Below, piece by piece: positions 1 to 10,020 of a stretch of DNA of 64,000 bases. The notes below the pieces were generated by a model. The model had not been told where the DNA came from, made no database searches, and saw nothing but the letters and a program-made list of their open reading frames with translations. Position 1 is the first letter of the stretch; each line of letters begins with the position of its first letter. This stretch comes from Heligmosomoides polygyrus polygyrus (Eukaryota > Nematoda > Chromadorea > Rhabditida > Heligmosomidae), in contig OX377202.1 of the NCBI GenBank assembly GCA_947396885.1, positions 75,984,643 through 76,048,642 of the forward strand, read 5' to 3'. Position numbers and translations under genes: made by a program.

Positions 1-72
1 AGTGCTAGGGATACTTTAAAGGAACCATATACGCTATTAATAACCTCAACATTCTGCATTGGCGAGTTTCAG

Positions 73-1048
73 TCCGGTCTTGAAGAGCGAAGTCTTGGTA
101 TCCTTACACTCAACCTTATCTCCAAGGGAGATGTCGCCTTTAACAACAGGTAAGATTTAACTTTTTTCAGCATTCACCAAAAGCTTAATTTTAAAAAATC
201 CTTGGACATGGCGACTCTTTATCAATGGCTCAATCCCAGTCGATTTTGAGATCGAATGGTCATCTAGGAGTAGGCGACTAAGCCTAGAGAAATGGAATGT
301 AGAAAACCTTGTCATTTTTTGGGTCGATCATGGGGCCGAGTTTGAGCGTAATAGTGACAACGGCGGTATGTCGAGCCGGCTAACTGGTTCCCGCAGGTCG
401 CAGGTTTACTGCACAAGCCGAAGGTTTGGAACGGCGTGGCGCATCCATAACGAACTCGTTGTTCGTACCTCCTTCTCGCTTCTTTCAGGACATACTCAGA
501 GATGCTCCGTGCAGAGAACATCTTCGACCGAACAGCAAACGCCGGAGCAGCTACACCGCATAAAATCGTGCTGAAAGTTCTCGATGTCCCCCAGGAGCTC
601 GTCCCTCTAGTCGAGTGAGTCCGATATACATTTTCAACGAAAATCATAGGCATGGTGAAAACGGGTTACCAGGTCACATGCTTCTACAAGTAACTTATGT
701 ATACTGTGGCCCAAAGTTCAGTTCAGTCCCGTTTGTAGTGCAGTATAGCCCCCGGGCTCGAGGGCTATACTGCACTACAAACGTATTGAGAGCCAAAATC
801 CTTCGAGCTACTTACACCAAATTATATGTAAGTGAACCTCGGAACTGACTCCAGCCATTGGTTCTTAGACAGGTACGAGCATTATTGTAGGAAGAAAGGT
901 ACAACTAGAAAGCTGTTCGTTGAAGTCTTTAATACGGGTAAGCATAGCATTTGATTGAAACCATATGTGCTATTCCGGCTCCTTTCTTTTGATTAATAAG
1001 CAGTAAACGACGTCATTTGCAGCACCAGCGGAGCAGAATTATGACTAG
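73..1048 (+). CDS. 3' end of an unidentified multi-exon gene (four exons, 5' end outside the window)
   Basis: I see four exons with good splice sites and matching phases: 73-149, 489-614, 873-937 and 1023-1048 (stop TAG 1046-1048). The first follows gagtttcag and ends AG|gtaag; the second follows cttctttcag and ends GA|gtgagt; the third ends G|gtaag. Together they encode about 98 residues, including the stretches LGILTLNLISKGDVAFNN, HKIVLKVLDVPQELVPLV and RKLFVEVFNTGAPAEQNYD. Bases 1-72 are intron. I recognise no domain, so no function is assigned. The piece is Leu/Val-rich and probably the C-terminus of a soluble protein. No AATAAA is obvious in the 500 bases after the stop. The model rests on four phase-compatible junctions, which is hard to obtain by chance; an alternative last exon cannot be excluded. 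Confidence 0.68.
731..782. repeat. Perfect 21-bp inverted repeat with 10-bp loop, inside an intron
   Basis: Bases 731-751 are the exact reverse complement of 762-782; the spacer is a GC-rich 10-mer. It lies in the third intron-side interval of the left-edge gene (between exons 489-614 and 873-937), so the pre-mRNA would form a stable hairpin. It may be the remains of a very short MITE. Confidence 0.85.
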
Positions 1049-1117
1049 ACTCAGAGTGAAGCACTTTCAAAAATTGTCACATGTAGAAAGTCTTAGGGCC
1101 TGTATATTTGTGGGTTC

Positions 1118-1600
1118 ATTCAGGATGGAAAATACTTTCTAATTTTTAGTTGAAATTTCCGATGATACAGAACAGCAGAAATGGTTAGTGGCGAATCAAG
1201 GAAAGCTTAGGAATCTGCGTCATTGATAGTCGCCTCCTGAGAACCTTCTCCCTTTCAGGATAGTGGCAGCTGGATAATGACACATTGTACGACCTTTAGC
1301 AAGATTCGAAAATCGTCTTTTTGCGTCTGTAGGTCAGAACAACAGGAGTGTCCGCTTTTAAGGCGCAGGGCCAAAAGTCTTGCAACGGACCAGAGCAAAT
1401 TTTTTTAGAAATGCGCGATGCTAGCCTGATGTTCAATGTATCTTCCCCATCTTTTTTTAAATGAAAACCGGCATAGACCGAAGGAATTTCAAGGAGCTCT
1501 GGAAGGACGTTTTCATGGGTTTGGATTTTTCTTCTTTTTTTCTGAATAGATTTGGATTCATTCTGGATGGAAAGTACTTACTAATTTTTAGTTAAAATTT
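1118..1600. repeat. Short dispersed duplication
   Basis: About 40 bases around 1122-1162 (ending in ctaatttttagttgaaatt) recur in diverged form at 1558-1598. Nothing else is recognisable between the stop of the left-edge gene and the SINE at 1640. Confidence 0.45.
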
Positions 1601-1639
1601 TGGGTAATATAGGGCGATATTAGGGGATATGGGATAAGG

Positions 1640-1908
1640 GTAGAGGACGGCGTTTCTATCGGTTTTGGGATGCGCTACCCATTCTTCTTCCAAGGGATTC
1701 CGTGGAGGCGGCTTGAATGCGTGTTTGGCCATACAATGACTTGTGGTGGCTAGCCGATCAAAAAGTCAGCGCTTTATCCTTCCCAGACAAGTCTGGTACC
1801 AACACACAGACCCCGGAGAGAAGGAAGGCATTGTTGGACTAGGAAATCCGAACCAGGAACCTGTCGAGTGCACGCGACCCCCGACAGCGCCTCCGACAAC
1901 TCCACCCT
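1640..1908 (-). mobile_element. tRNA-derived SINE (family A), diverged copy
   Basis: Read on the minus strand, it starts with a tRNA-like head (near 1908) containing a B-box-like GGTTCGGATTTCC, continues through the family-specific body with ACCAGACTTGTCTGGGAAGG, and ends with a tail carrying GCGCATCCCAAAA and ACGCCGTCC. The same body occurs at 43884, 45555, 47312, 55565 and 57606. Confidence 0.75.
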
Positions 1909-1910
1909 AG

Positions 1911-2125
1911 GTGCGGATACGGTACGTTGAGCTCCTCAAAAATGGGCGCTCTGAACAATGCAACGGCAAGACGGCGCTTTTCCTCGGACAAAAGAGCGAT
2001 TTTGCACTGGATAGCAGCTACTTTGTTTCACCGGTCGAAGGTTTTCTAGCCAGCAACGCAGCTTGTCGCTTACTCGAAACATTAGCAGACGTTAACCGAG
2101 TGGAAGGTGATGTGATTTCTAGCGT
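1911..2125 (+). CDS. Orphan exon candidate, flush against a SINE
   Basis: After the acceptor-like ccaccctag the frame stays open and protein-like (for example ALFLGQKSDFALDSSYF and ASNAACRLLETLADVNRVEG) until the donor-like AGC|gtaagt near 2125. There is no start codon in frame, so if real it is an internal exon. Its phase (0/0) does not connect with the left-edge gene or with the exon at 2422. The SINE at 1640-1908 ends only a couple of bases before it and may supply the acceptor. No homology recognised. Confidence 0.3.
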
Positions 2126-2421
2126 AAGTTAAACAAGAACCTTTATAGGTAGCAGAGTCGCCAATCGCTATCACGCTGTCACTCATAAGCAACTAGCTCA
2201 GCAAGAAAGCTCAGCTCTTGCTGAGTGGTGGTCAAAATAGTGGATTTTAAGCACGTAGTCATTTCCAGCTTCTTAACCATCATTGCTGAATTTGCTATTT
2301 GCTTTGCTACTGACTTTGTGAACCTCTGTTTCTTCCTTGGCCCAAAACAGATGGCATTAATCACCAACATTCTTTCAGAATGGCTTTCAGATGCTAAGTG
2401 CCAATCTTTCTTTACAGTTCA

Positions 2422-2530
2422 ATGCCTGATGTGCTCATTTTCAATCCGATGTTCGTCCGATTGTACTTCTTTTTTCGTCGCTTTGCCGGTGTCTCTCTAC
2501 TTCGAGATCGAGACAATCATCTCAGTGCAG
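2422..2530 (+). CDS. Possible first exon of an unknown gene behind a trans-splice-like acceptor
   Basis: An excellent 3' splice signal, tctttctttacag (ends 2417), lies four bases before ATG 2422, the usual position of an SL trans-splice site in nematodes. The frame reads MPDVLIFNPMFVRLYFFF and on to RRFAGVSLLRDRDNHLSA, ending at the donor G|gtaattc (phase 1). The protein start is hydrophobic. I could not find a phase-compatible second exon; the decayed RTE element at 2885-4790 now occupies the following sequence, so the gene may be interrupted. Confidence 0.35.
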
Positions 2531-2884
2531 GTAATTCGCACCCTAAGTGTCTAATAGACAAGTAGTGTCTAAAAGGCCGCACTTTCACAAAACCCTCGAT
2601 TCGAACTCTGATCTTGCCGCACTCCTAATTATTATGGAATAGAACGGCTCTTTCAAATATTATATAGCAGTAACTAGCATGCTCAACTCGCAGTTATAAA
2701 ACCGATGTCTTATTGTAGTACTTTGAAGTCTCGACTGTTAAAAGAATGAGATGCGGGTCTATGGCCTCACAGCATCGTTTTCTTTCAACAACAAAAAAGG
2801 AACTAATGAAACCCGAAGAGAAGATTGTCTACGTGCAGATATTTTGCATTGCTACATTATTCATCACCTGTTTCACTTGTCCCC

Positions 2885-4790
2885 ACGTTCGTCGTCGAGT
2901 TGCTCGAGCAGGTGGCAGCAGCGTCTCAATTCGGCACCGTCGCGTGCCAGAGTGGTCCACAGGATCCTCTTCCTTCGAGGGACGCGAAGAGCTCATATCG
3001 TTCGTTCAGGGCTTTCAAGAGGAAGTGCGACCGCTTTGGTAGGCGTCCTCATGCTCTCTTGATATCCCGCGAAATCCCGTCGGTAACGGCTCTCGTCCAG
3101 CGGGCGTCTGCGAAGCGCATTTCGTGGCCGGCCCACCTAATTTTCGACGACTTGGCCTTTGCCGCACCGTCTCTGATCCTCGAAACTCGACGAAGCTCGG
3201 AACTCCGGAAGTCATCTCTCAACTGCATGAGTCGCGTCATCCGAGAGTAGTCTCTCGATTCCACGCACGCTGATTACGCGTGTTCATCCTGCTTTCTATA
3301 GCCCAGGTCTCTGAGGCGTATGTTAGGGCAGGAAGAACGGTAGTGTCGAATAGATGGGAACGGAGTCGGACGTTCCTCGTTTCCTTCGCGACTTCTTCGA
3401 CGCTCTTAAAAGTTTCCCATGCCGATCGTCTTCTCTTCGTCAGCTGCGGCGCTAGGTCGTTGGCAATGTTGCCTTCGCGACCCAGATACACGTAGCTGAA
3501 GCATTCGGAGCAGTTCGTTCCGTTGAGCGAGAATGGGACATCAGAAACTCGCCCGTTCCTCATGATCATCGTCTCCGTAAGATCCAGCTGCAGTCCAATG
3601 CCACCACATGCACGATCGAAGTCGGTCAGCATTCTCTCCGCCTGGCTGATGCTCGGTGTGATGAGCACGATGTCGTCAGCGAAGCGAAGATGGTGCAGTT
3701 GCCAGCCGTCGAGCTTCCCTCATTCTATTTCGCGCATTCTCATTCTATTGACGTTCTCTAGGGTGGCGCTGAAGAGCTTCGGGTTATGGTATCCTCTGGT
3801 CGAACCCATCTCTTCATCGTTGTAGAATGGGGAGAATTTGGTAGTGAATCCACTCTACAGCTCTCGAAGGACCCTTATGCACTGTGTAGGAACATGGTGC
3901 TTAAGCAGGCCTCTCTGACCGCTTCAGTTTCGAGAGTTTTAAATGCTTTCTTAAGGTTAATTAACGTAGGGCACAGCCGCATTTTCGGGACTGGATGCTG
4001 TGCGTTTCTTCACCGACGAGATGGCGTGTCGGATCTTGGAAGGGAGAACAGAGGGGGCGACGCATCCATCCTGCGGAAGATGGCATAGTGGCAGGTGGAC
4101 ATGGCTATCGAAGAGATCGGAGTAGAAGTCGTGGATGACCTTCTCCATGGGCCTTCTGGAAGTGGTGACGGATCCGTCAGGAGGTCGGAGAGCGGTCATC
4201 TTGCTCTTGAAGTTGGCGAACTTCCGGCGGGCATTGCGGATGCTCAACCCTGCTTCTGCAGTTTCAGCCAACAATTCCGCCCTTCTCTCTTTAGGATCTT
4301 TCTTTATTACCGCTCTGCATAGCTTCTTCTCCAGCTCCACGTGAAAGGCTTCGACTTCTTCGTCGGTAGTCGGATGTTGGGGCATACGCGACGAACACAG
4401 TCATGGCTGGTACGGAGGTACATCGCTTCAATCGCGATCGTCCGATTCGGTTTGAAAGACTCGTACGTATCGATGCTGATGGCCAGGTGCGTGTTGACGA
4501 AGCCAGCAACTCCTACTCCTCTGCTGTCGCATGCTCCGAGGAACAGTTCTTCTCCGGAATCGTAGTCGCCTGTGGAGGATAGTGTCTTCTCATCTCGGTC
4601 AGTCCGATGGCGTCGTATTTGATGTTCGTGGCTTGCATCATCATGTCCTCGACGGATGGTCCCGATGCGAGCGTGCAGGCGTTGTATGTAACTATAGATC
4701 GTCATCCTAGTCCTTCTCAGTTTGCGCAGTCTGGTTGGGCCCTGTGATTTTAGCAGCCTCTGCGTACTCGCCCTTCCCATCGCTGCAGAA
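2885..4790 (-). mobile_element. Decayed RTE-type non-LTR retrotransposon
   Basis: On the minus strand the order runs from 4780 down: endonuclease pieces (DSGEELFLGACDSRGVGV, then VFVAYAPTSDY), the inter-domain linker (KVIHDFYSDLFDSHVHLPLC at about 4100), part of the reverse transcriptase with the catalytic FADD at about 3685 (HLRFADDIVLITPS), the thumb (VLPALTYASETWAIES) and a C-terminal tail (KIRWAGHEMRF at about 3150). The order and motifs match nematode RTE ORF2. Frameshifts join the pieces and most of the RT palm upstream of FADD is missing, so it is dead. The 3' tail around 2885-3040 matches a second remnant at 48055-48205. Confidence 0.85.
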
Positions 4791-5400
4791 ATGGGGCCGT
4801 TTCGGAGTCTGAGGAATGAGGCTCTTTAGTGATTTTGTGTTGGACTGCGATACAACACGGGTAGCTAGTCGTATGGGCGAAGAACTCCGGGCAGCCATCC
4901 AGACTGTCCGAAGGGACAAGGCGAGACTTTTGAGGCGGCCTCGAATCGCATTACGATGTCCCAGTCTACCGAGTGTACTCCCAGTCTACCGAGTGCAAGC
5001 TTTTGGGCGGGCCGAGACAGTTACAATCCGCACAGGCACAAGCACATCCACGCACACTGTGCATGAACATGCCGCTCTCACGCACAAGGAACGCGTCGTC
5101 CCGACACAGCAGGAACACAGTCCATCCCCTGCATCCCACCTGCGTCTCTGGGCAGTATACGGTCGCGTATAGTTCTCGACTCATTCCCTATGCACCAGCC
5201 AGGGACGCGCCTCATCGCCCTCTGACAAGCAAGCCGAGATCCATCCTAGCAAGAGAGTCCGAAGACTCTTTAACAAGGAAGATCGGTGGTATTAACGAAC
5301 ACTTTTAATTATTACAAATAATCCGTGAATTTGAATATATTATTTACATTATTCGTGAAATAATGAAGCTAGTGATGACGTTTCTTAATTCTTGTTCCAG
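4791..5400. other. Interval with no gene recognised
   Basis: It holds an immediate 20-bp tandem duplication (two copies of tcccagtctaccgagtg, 4959-4998) and otherwise unique-looking sequence. The frames that run through 4816-5308 have no splice or start context and no recognisable motif. Confidence 0.5.
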
Positions 5401-5487
5401 TCTAAAGCGGAAGGTTGTGACAAGTTGTGTCCCTTTAGAATATCACGATTTTTTCCTCTTCCATTGGGATTTTCCTGGATACATCAG
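5401..5487 (+). CDS. Isolated exon candidate
   Basis: An 87-base stretch is bounded by a strong acceptor (ttcttgttccag) and donor (CATCAG|gtaagc). Two frames are open; the more protein-like reads VVTSCVPLEYHDFFLFHWDF. Length is a multiple of three, so it could be a cassette. I could not link it in phase to 2422-2530 or to 6069, so it remains an orphan. Confidence 0.25.
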
Positions 5488-5536
5488 GTAAGCTGTCAAT
5501 GGAAGAAGATAAGTAGGACGAACATTGGTTACACGA

Positions 5537-5921
5537 TCTCAGATATTCGTTATCTAGGACCGGTACAACCAGTTACTATTGTGGTGACAACCTGTTTCTA
5601 TGTATGTACCTGTGTATACAGATGTATATACATGTGTATACATAGTATATACCTAATTATATGCGTATGCACATATATATGCAGGTACGAGCTGGATATA
5701 TGTAGATATACGGCTGCACAAGAATCCTGCAACACTCTAGCAACAGAAGCCGACCTTTAAGCCTAATGGTATACTTCCACAGAAGCGTCAACGGGGTGCA
5801 GGTAATCGCGCCGGGCTCCCTCACCTGGCCAATTGGCGCAGCCTGCCACACCCACTGCAACAGGTTCTCCCCACAATAGCAACTGGTTGTGCGGGTCCTA
5901 GTGCTCGTTTGTCTGAGATGG
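5537..5921. repeat. Inverted repeat pair around an alternating purine-pyrimidine tract
   Basis: 5537-5596 and the reverse complement of 5859-5921 share long runs (acaaccagttactattgtgg against acaaccagttgctattgtgg; aggacc; acctgtt). The loop holds 5593-5715, a (TG/TA)-rich tract of tgtatatacatgtgtataca type. This looks like a decayed inverted-repeat element; family unknown. Confidence 0.6.
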
Positions 5922-6070
5922 TCGTAAAGGAAATATCCTCCCAACGTTCAATTGCTAAAACATACATATTTCGTGTGCAATCGAAGTAGGAATTTCTCGA
6001 CATTTCATTCAAAAACCATTCTTAGAGTGTGGAAGGCAATTTTAACAGCTAAACGAATCCTATTGTAGAA

Positions 6071-9000
6071 ATGGTGCCTGACCCACTTCTGGCGCTATTT
6101 CCTTCGGTGGCCGATCAACCTGACATGATGGATCAACTTCGCAACTTGTGGAACACGAAACTGAAGAACATCAAAAATGTGAGTCCATTATGAGCCAGAA
6201 TTACTCCTGAACACTGCGATCTCAGTGAGTTATCATTCATCGTCTTTCAAAAATTGCTCACCATTAGACCATCGGAAGCATTCGGAACAAACTCAATCAC
6301 CTTTCTTAGATCTCTCTCTCTAACCTTGTTTTCCTAGCTCGCTAAAAAGGTTTAGAAACGCTCGACAATAAGTAAGGAGGTTCCCTATGGAGCGCGTTTT
6401 ATTCAAACGGGGGCGACCCGACACTTATAATCGTTTTGGGCCAGCAGTTCACTCAGCTGATCATATGCTCAGAGCTTCATCAGCAACACATGAGCTGATA
6501 GGGTAATGCGCCTTGATGACTACGGTACTACGGTATTCTGAATTCCGCGGGAATCAAAATGCACGCGTTAGACGGACCTTTCCTTGAAGTAGTTACCCAC
6601 GTCCTTCCTCAACGGAGTCATTTCTCTCGAATGTGGAGACAAACGGACTTTGGTACAATCCTGGAAAGAGCTGACGATCAATGTAGCTACACGAGATTCA
6701 GGAGTGCGATCTCCAAAGTTCCATAGTATTCATTGCACTTTTGCACATCTATATTCAAAAATCGTTTCTTTTTTAACGGGACTTGCACGAAGACATGTTT
6801 CGCTGGACGCAATAACCGATAGCTGCAGCCTTACGGGTTTCTTTCAAGAATGAGCAACTTTCAGAAGCCAGAAGCTGACCAGGCAGAGTCATTCTTCCGG
6901 TTATTTATGAACACTACATACTGCATTCACAAAACGGCCGTGATGCCTCCGTATCGCATTTGGGACACGAAAGCTCTCGCTGCTCGTCATCAAGTGAGTT
7001 CATACGTTTGTGTGCCGGTGACTGATGACAGTGCTAGCTGTACGTATGGAGGGTAGAGCCTGTGATATACGGCCAATCCCTCTGCTCGAGGCCTGGGTCA
7101 ATCATGAAGTCATTAATTACCTCATCAGCAGAACTTGTTAGAACTCTCACATCCTTTGGTATGGCGATTTTCATAACCAGTCTAAATTATGGAGATTTGC
7201 TGCATCCTAAGGGCTTCATAACGCCGGACGAATAGCAGTTTTACAAGTTTTCTCGTTTTTTTTTGAGAACTCTTTAAGGATTCTAACGCTTTATCGAGAG
7301 CGTTTCAGGTTCCCTAGAGGACTGACTATTTGAACCGTCTATAACCGGGAAAACGAATATTTAGGCCATTTTCTCGTAAACTTAGATACTCTTCAAACCA
7401 AAATGAGCAGCTTTTTGAACATCGGACATCTAGACTAGATTGGCCACTCTTCAAAACCAGCTTGATGTTTTTGAATGAAGCTGAACATCTTCCAAGTTGA
7501 AATTAACGTCTTCAAGGCTAAACTAGGAGCTCTACGAAATGAAAGGTTCAAACAATTACCTTTCTAACAAGGAAAGGTCCCCAACTCATGGTGACCTTTT
7601 ACGATGCTATTCTGACAGGATGTAGGGCCCATTGAGCGGAGTCCAGGACCGCAGTCACGTTTTGCTGAACGCTTTTTAATACCTGAAAAAGCGGTGTGAA
7701 GACGTGTGCGCAACACTCATCAACCTCTACCACCCCACCAGGTGTGCCTCGGTGACGCAACTGGTAGGAGTGCCGGCTCGTAGGAGCACACAGGCAGGTT
7801 TTCCAGTTTGAGTCCGAGTGCTGACAATGTTTTTGCACATATTAGTTTGTTGTTATCACGTTTTTTCATGAGCACAGGAGGCAATGTAACACATTTCACA
7901 TGGTATTAAATTAAATGTCTCATATTTATTATTTCCCTTTTAGTCAACAACTACGGTACTAAACTATGAAACAAGTAAAACACAAGCGAGGGTCACCAGC
8001 AGCATCTACCAAAAGCCAGTTATGAGCAACCTTCTCCCTGGCAAGGAGTGACCACTTCTTCTTCATTGAACGCGTAATCTATGGGAGTAAAGAAGGGTTC
8101 TGGGAGAACATCAACCTAACCAGCTGCCACCTACGCGTATGACAGACACGGCCGAAAAATCGGAGCGCGAAACTGTCGGTAGGTCTGGCTTAATCTGCGA
8201 TCGAAAGAAAAGTCAGGGGTGGTACCCTTTTGAATATCATTTTATTTTGTACATTATACCACCTTTCAATATAAGTATATTTTGTGTATTTTGTACATTT
8301 ACCAATAATATATTATATATACACATTATATATACACATAGACAGCCTCGGTTTCTTGTAAGCATTGATGGTCTCCTGTGATTGTGAGAAAACATAATAA
8401 CAGCAAACCTATACGTGGAAAAATATTGGTAGCACTTGGACTCGAACTGAAAAACCCGCCGGTGTGCTCCTACGAGGTGGCACTCCTACCGACTGCGCCA
8501 CCGAGGCACATCTCCTGGGATGTCGTAAAGGTTGGTGAGTGTTGCGCTCACGTCTCCACACCTCTTTTTCAGGTCTTTAAAAAGGCGTTCAACAAACATC
8601 CTATCAAAACAGCATCGCAAAAGCTCACCATGAGTTGGGAACCTTTCCTTGTAGGAAAAATGTGCATAACTTTCATTGAATTTTTTATATTCACTTACCG
8701 CAGTAATTTCAAGTTTGAAAGTTTATGCCATTTTTTTTTCAAAAAATTTAGTTTAAAACTTGTTTTGAAGCGCAGGATTACAGCAATTTTTCAGCGCTAT
8801 ATGAAGGTATTGCCGTGCAGTTATCCATGATGTTGCGATTTTTGTTTGATGGGAAGGAAAATTCTGTTCGCGTGCAGTTTCCCGCTTATCAACGATACAA
8901 CAAAGACAATTGTAGAAAACACACTTATCCTCACTTTACTATTTCGTCGATGCATCATCTACACTATCGGTCAAGTAGAAATGGCAATGAACTAGATGTG

Positions 9001-9888
9001 TGCATGGCGCGATTTCTTATGTTTATTTATTTCATACACTCAACAAAGGTGTGCTCAACAATAAAAACTCAGGAAGAAGCAGTAAGTATACTGAAAAGAC
9101 AACAATAAAAACCGTTAATTATTCTCAAGTCATTGGGCGCAGGTTTTTCAAATAATAGTGTGCCTAGGAAATTTAAGGAGGAACTGTCTTCAGTATTGTT
9201 ACCTAATATGATGTTGCCACACTATGAAGTTTCTGCTTTTCTTCAATTTAGAATAAGCTTCGAGGTATAATTTTTCTAAAAATATATTTTTAAGAAAATT
9301 ATACCCTAAAGCTTATTTTAAACTGCAGAAAAGCAGAAAGGAAGGTTGTGCTAAATTTCCCGTGGGTGAAAAATTATTCCAACCCTTGTGTAGAGTTTAT
9401 AGTGTGGTGTATAAAAAGCTTGTTTTAATTTGGAATGTGTTTAGTTTGCTTTTAAAAGTGTCAAGCTTGCTTAGAAGAGTGTTCTATTCAATTTTGAAAG
9501 TGCCTAGTTTAATATGAGAGGTGTCCAGTTTGATCTGGAAAATGTCCAATTTGACGCGAGAGTAGTATGAGGCTTATGCAACCCACGATTTCAACGAGCT
9601 TTGTAGCAGCTTAAAGAGCGTTTCGGAAGTCACCACTTGAAATCAACAATGCCGGTTAAGAGGTGCTTTTTATGAACTGAATAAGATGTGATTTGCATCG
9701 ACTTGTGCTAATACCACGTAGGAAACAGGAACGATACAATGCGAGTGTGATTCCAGATCCTGAAGAAATGTGAGGATATGCTTCGAGAGCATCGCACCCC
9801 GTCCCGTTTCCTGCTCACCGAGCCGTGCCGTCCAATCAACGTCTATGACTACTCGTTCGACCTCCTTGGACGACACGCTCTCGATTAA
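6071..9888 (+). CDS. Three-exon gene, 122-residue protein of unknown function
   Basis: Exons 6071-6178, 6865-6993 and 9757-9888 (stop TAA 9886-9888) are all phase 0 with good junctions (AAT|gtgagt, ctttcag|AAG, CAA|gtgagt, attccag|ATC). The start ATG is two bases after tattgtag, a position typical of SL trans-splicing, though the acceptor could also be an ordinary one with more exons upstream. Visible stretches: [74 protein letters not shown] and [19 protein letters not shown] at the C-terminus. The protein looks soluble and helical in its first half; I do not recognise the family. Intron 2 (2.76 kb) is filled by repeats, including the inverted tRNA-module element 7561-8658. The model is phase-consistent but untested. 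Confidence 0.6.
7365..7530 (-). repeat. 21-bp degenerate minisatellite, copy 1
   Basis: Units of about 21 bases (such as actcttcaaaaccagcttga and atcttccaagttgaaatta) run in tandem. On the minus strand the consensus is close to gtgtccagtttgatttgaa. The same family occurs on the plus strand at 9425-9565 and minus at 47640-47790. Confidence 0.6.
7561..8658. mobile_element. Inverted pair of tRNA-like modules forming a long-inverted-repeat element (type i)
   Basis: The arms 7561-7882 and 8370-8658 are inverted copies, both starting with TTTCYWACAAGGAAAGG and CCCAACTCATGGTGA. Each arm holds a tRNA-like module: plus-strand A-box TGACGCAACTGG (7753-7764) with B-box AGTTTGAGTCC (7805-7815), and on the minus strand the perfect A-box TGGCGCAGTCGG (8489-8500) with B-box AGTTCGAGTCC (8438-8448). 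The roughly 490-base centre, AT-rich near 8230-8340, has no coding sequence I can recognise. It could be two SINEs that landed in inverted orientation, or one element whose terminal repeats contain tRNA-derived DNA; the arms extend well beyond the tRNA part on both sides. It lies in intron 2 of the 6071-9888 gene. Confidence 0.7.
9230..9339. mobile_element. Palindromic MITE (hairpin, about 55-bp arms)
   Basis: The left half starts TTTCTGCTTTTCTTCAATTT and the right half, reverse-complemented, starts TTTCTGCTTTTCTGCAGTTT; the arms match almost to the centre, through AATAAGCTT and GGTATAATTTT. No coding sequence. It lies in intron 2 of the 6071-9888 gene. Confidence 0.85.
9425..9565 (+). repeat. 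21-bp degenerate minisatellite, copy 2
   Basis: Six or more units of 21 bases, each starting gtg or atg (gtgtcaagcttgcttagaag, gtgcctagtttaatatgaga, gtgtccagtttgatctggaa). Orientation is opposite to the array at 7365-7530. Confidence 0.75.
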
Positions 9889-10020
9889 CTCCAACCTCTT
9901 ATAGCCTTCTCATGCACTAAAAATGCTACTCCACTATGTCTTCTTGTTAGAAGTCCGACGAAGCACGTCTCCTGCGCTGACGTCCACGCGTGGCTCTTGT
10001 GATTAAGCATCAGTGTAGTC

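Noticed and set aside
4816..5308. 118- and 111-codon plus-strand frames
   Set aside because: They overlap one another in different frames, have no motif and border the decayed RTE element.
7741..7825. Genuine tRNA gene
   Set aside because: A- and B-boxes are present but the acceptor and anticodon stems do not pair, and the sequence is part of a repeated arm; the same applies to the modules at 8438-8500, 10575-10655, 11697-11770, 23870-23945, 24340-24420 and 60120-60200.
8378..8830. 150-codon plus-strand frame
   Set aside because: It runs through the right arm of the tRNA-module element and AT-rich flank; no coding signature.
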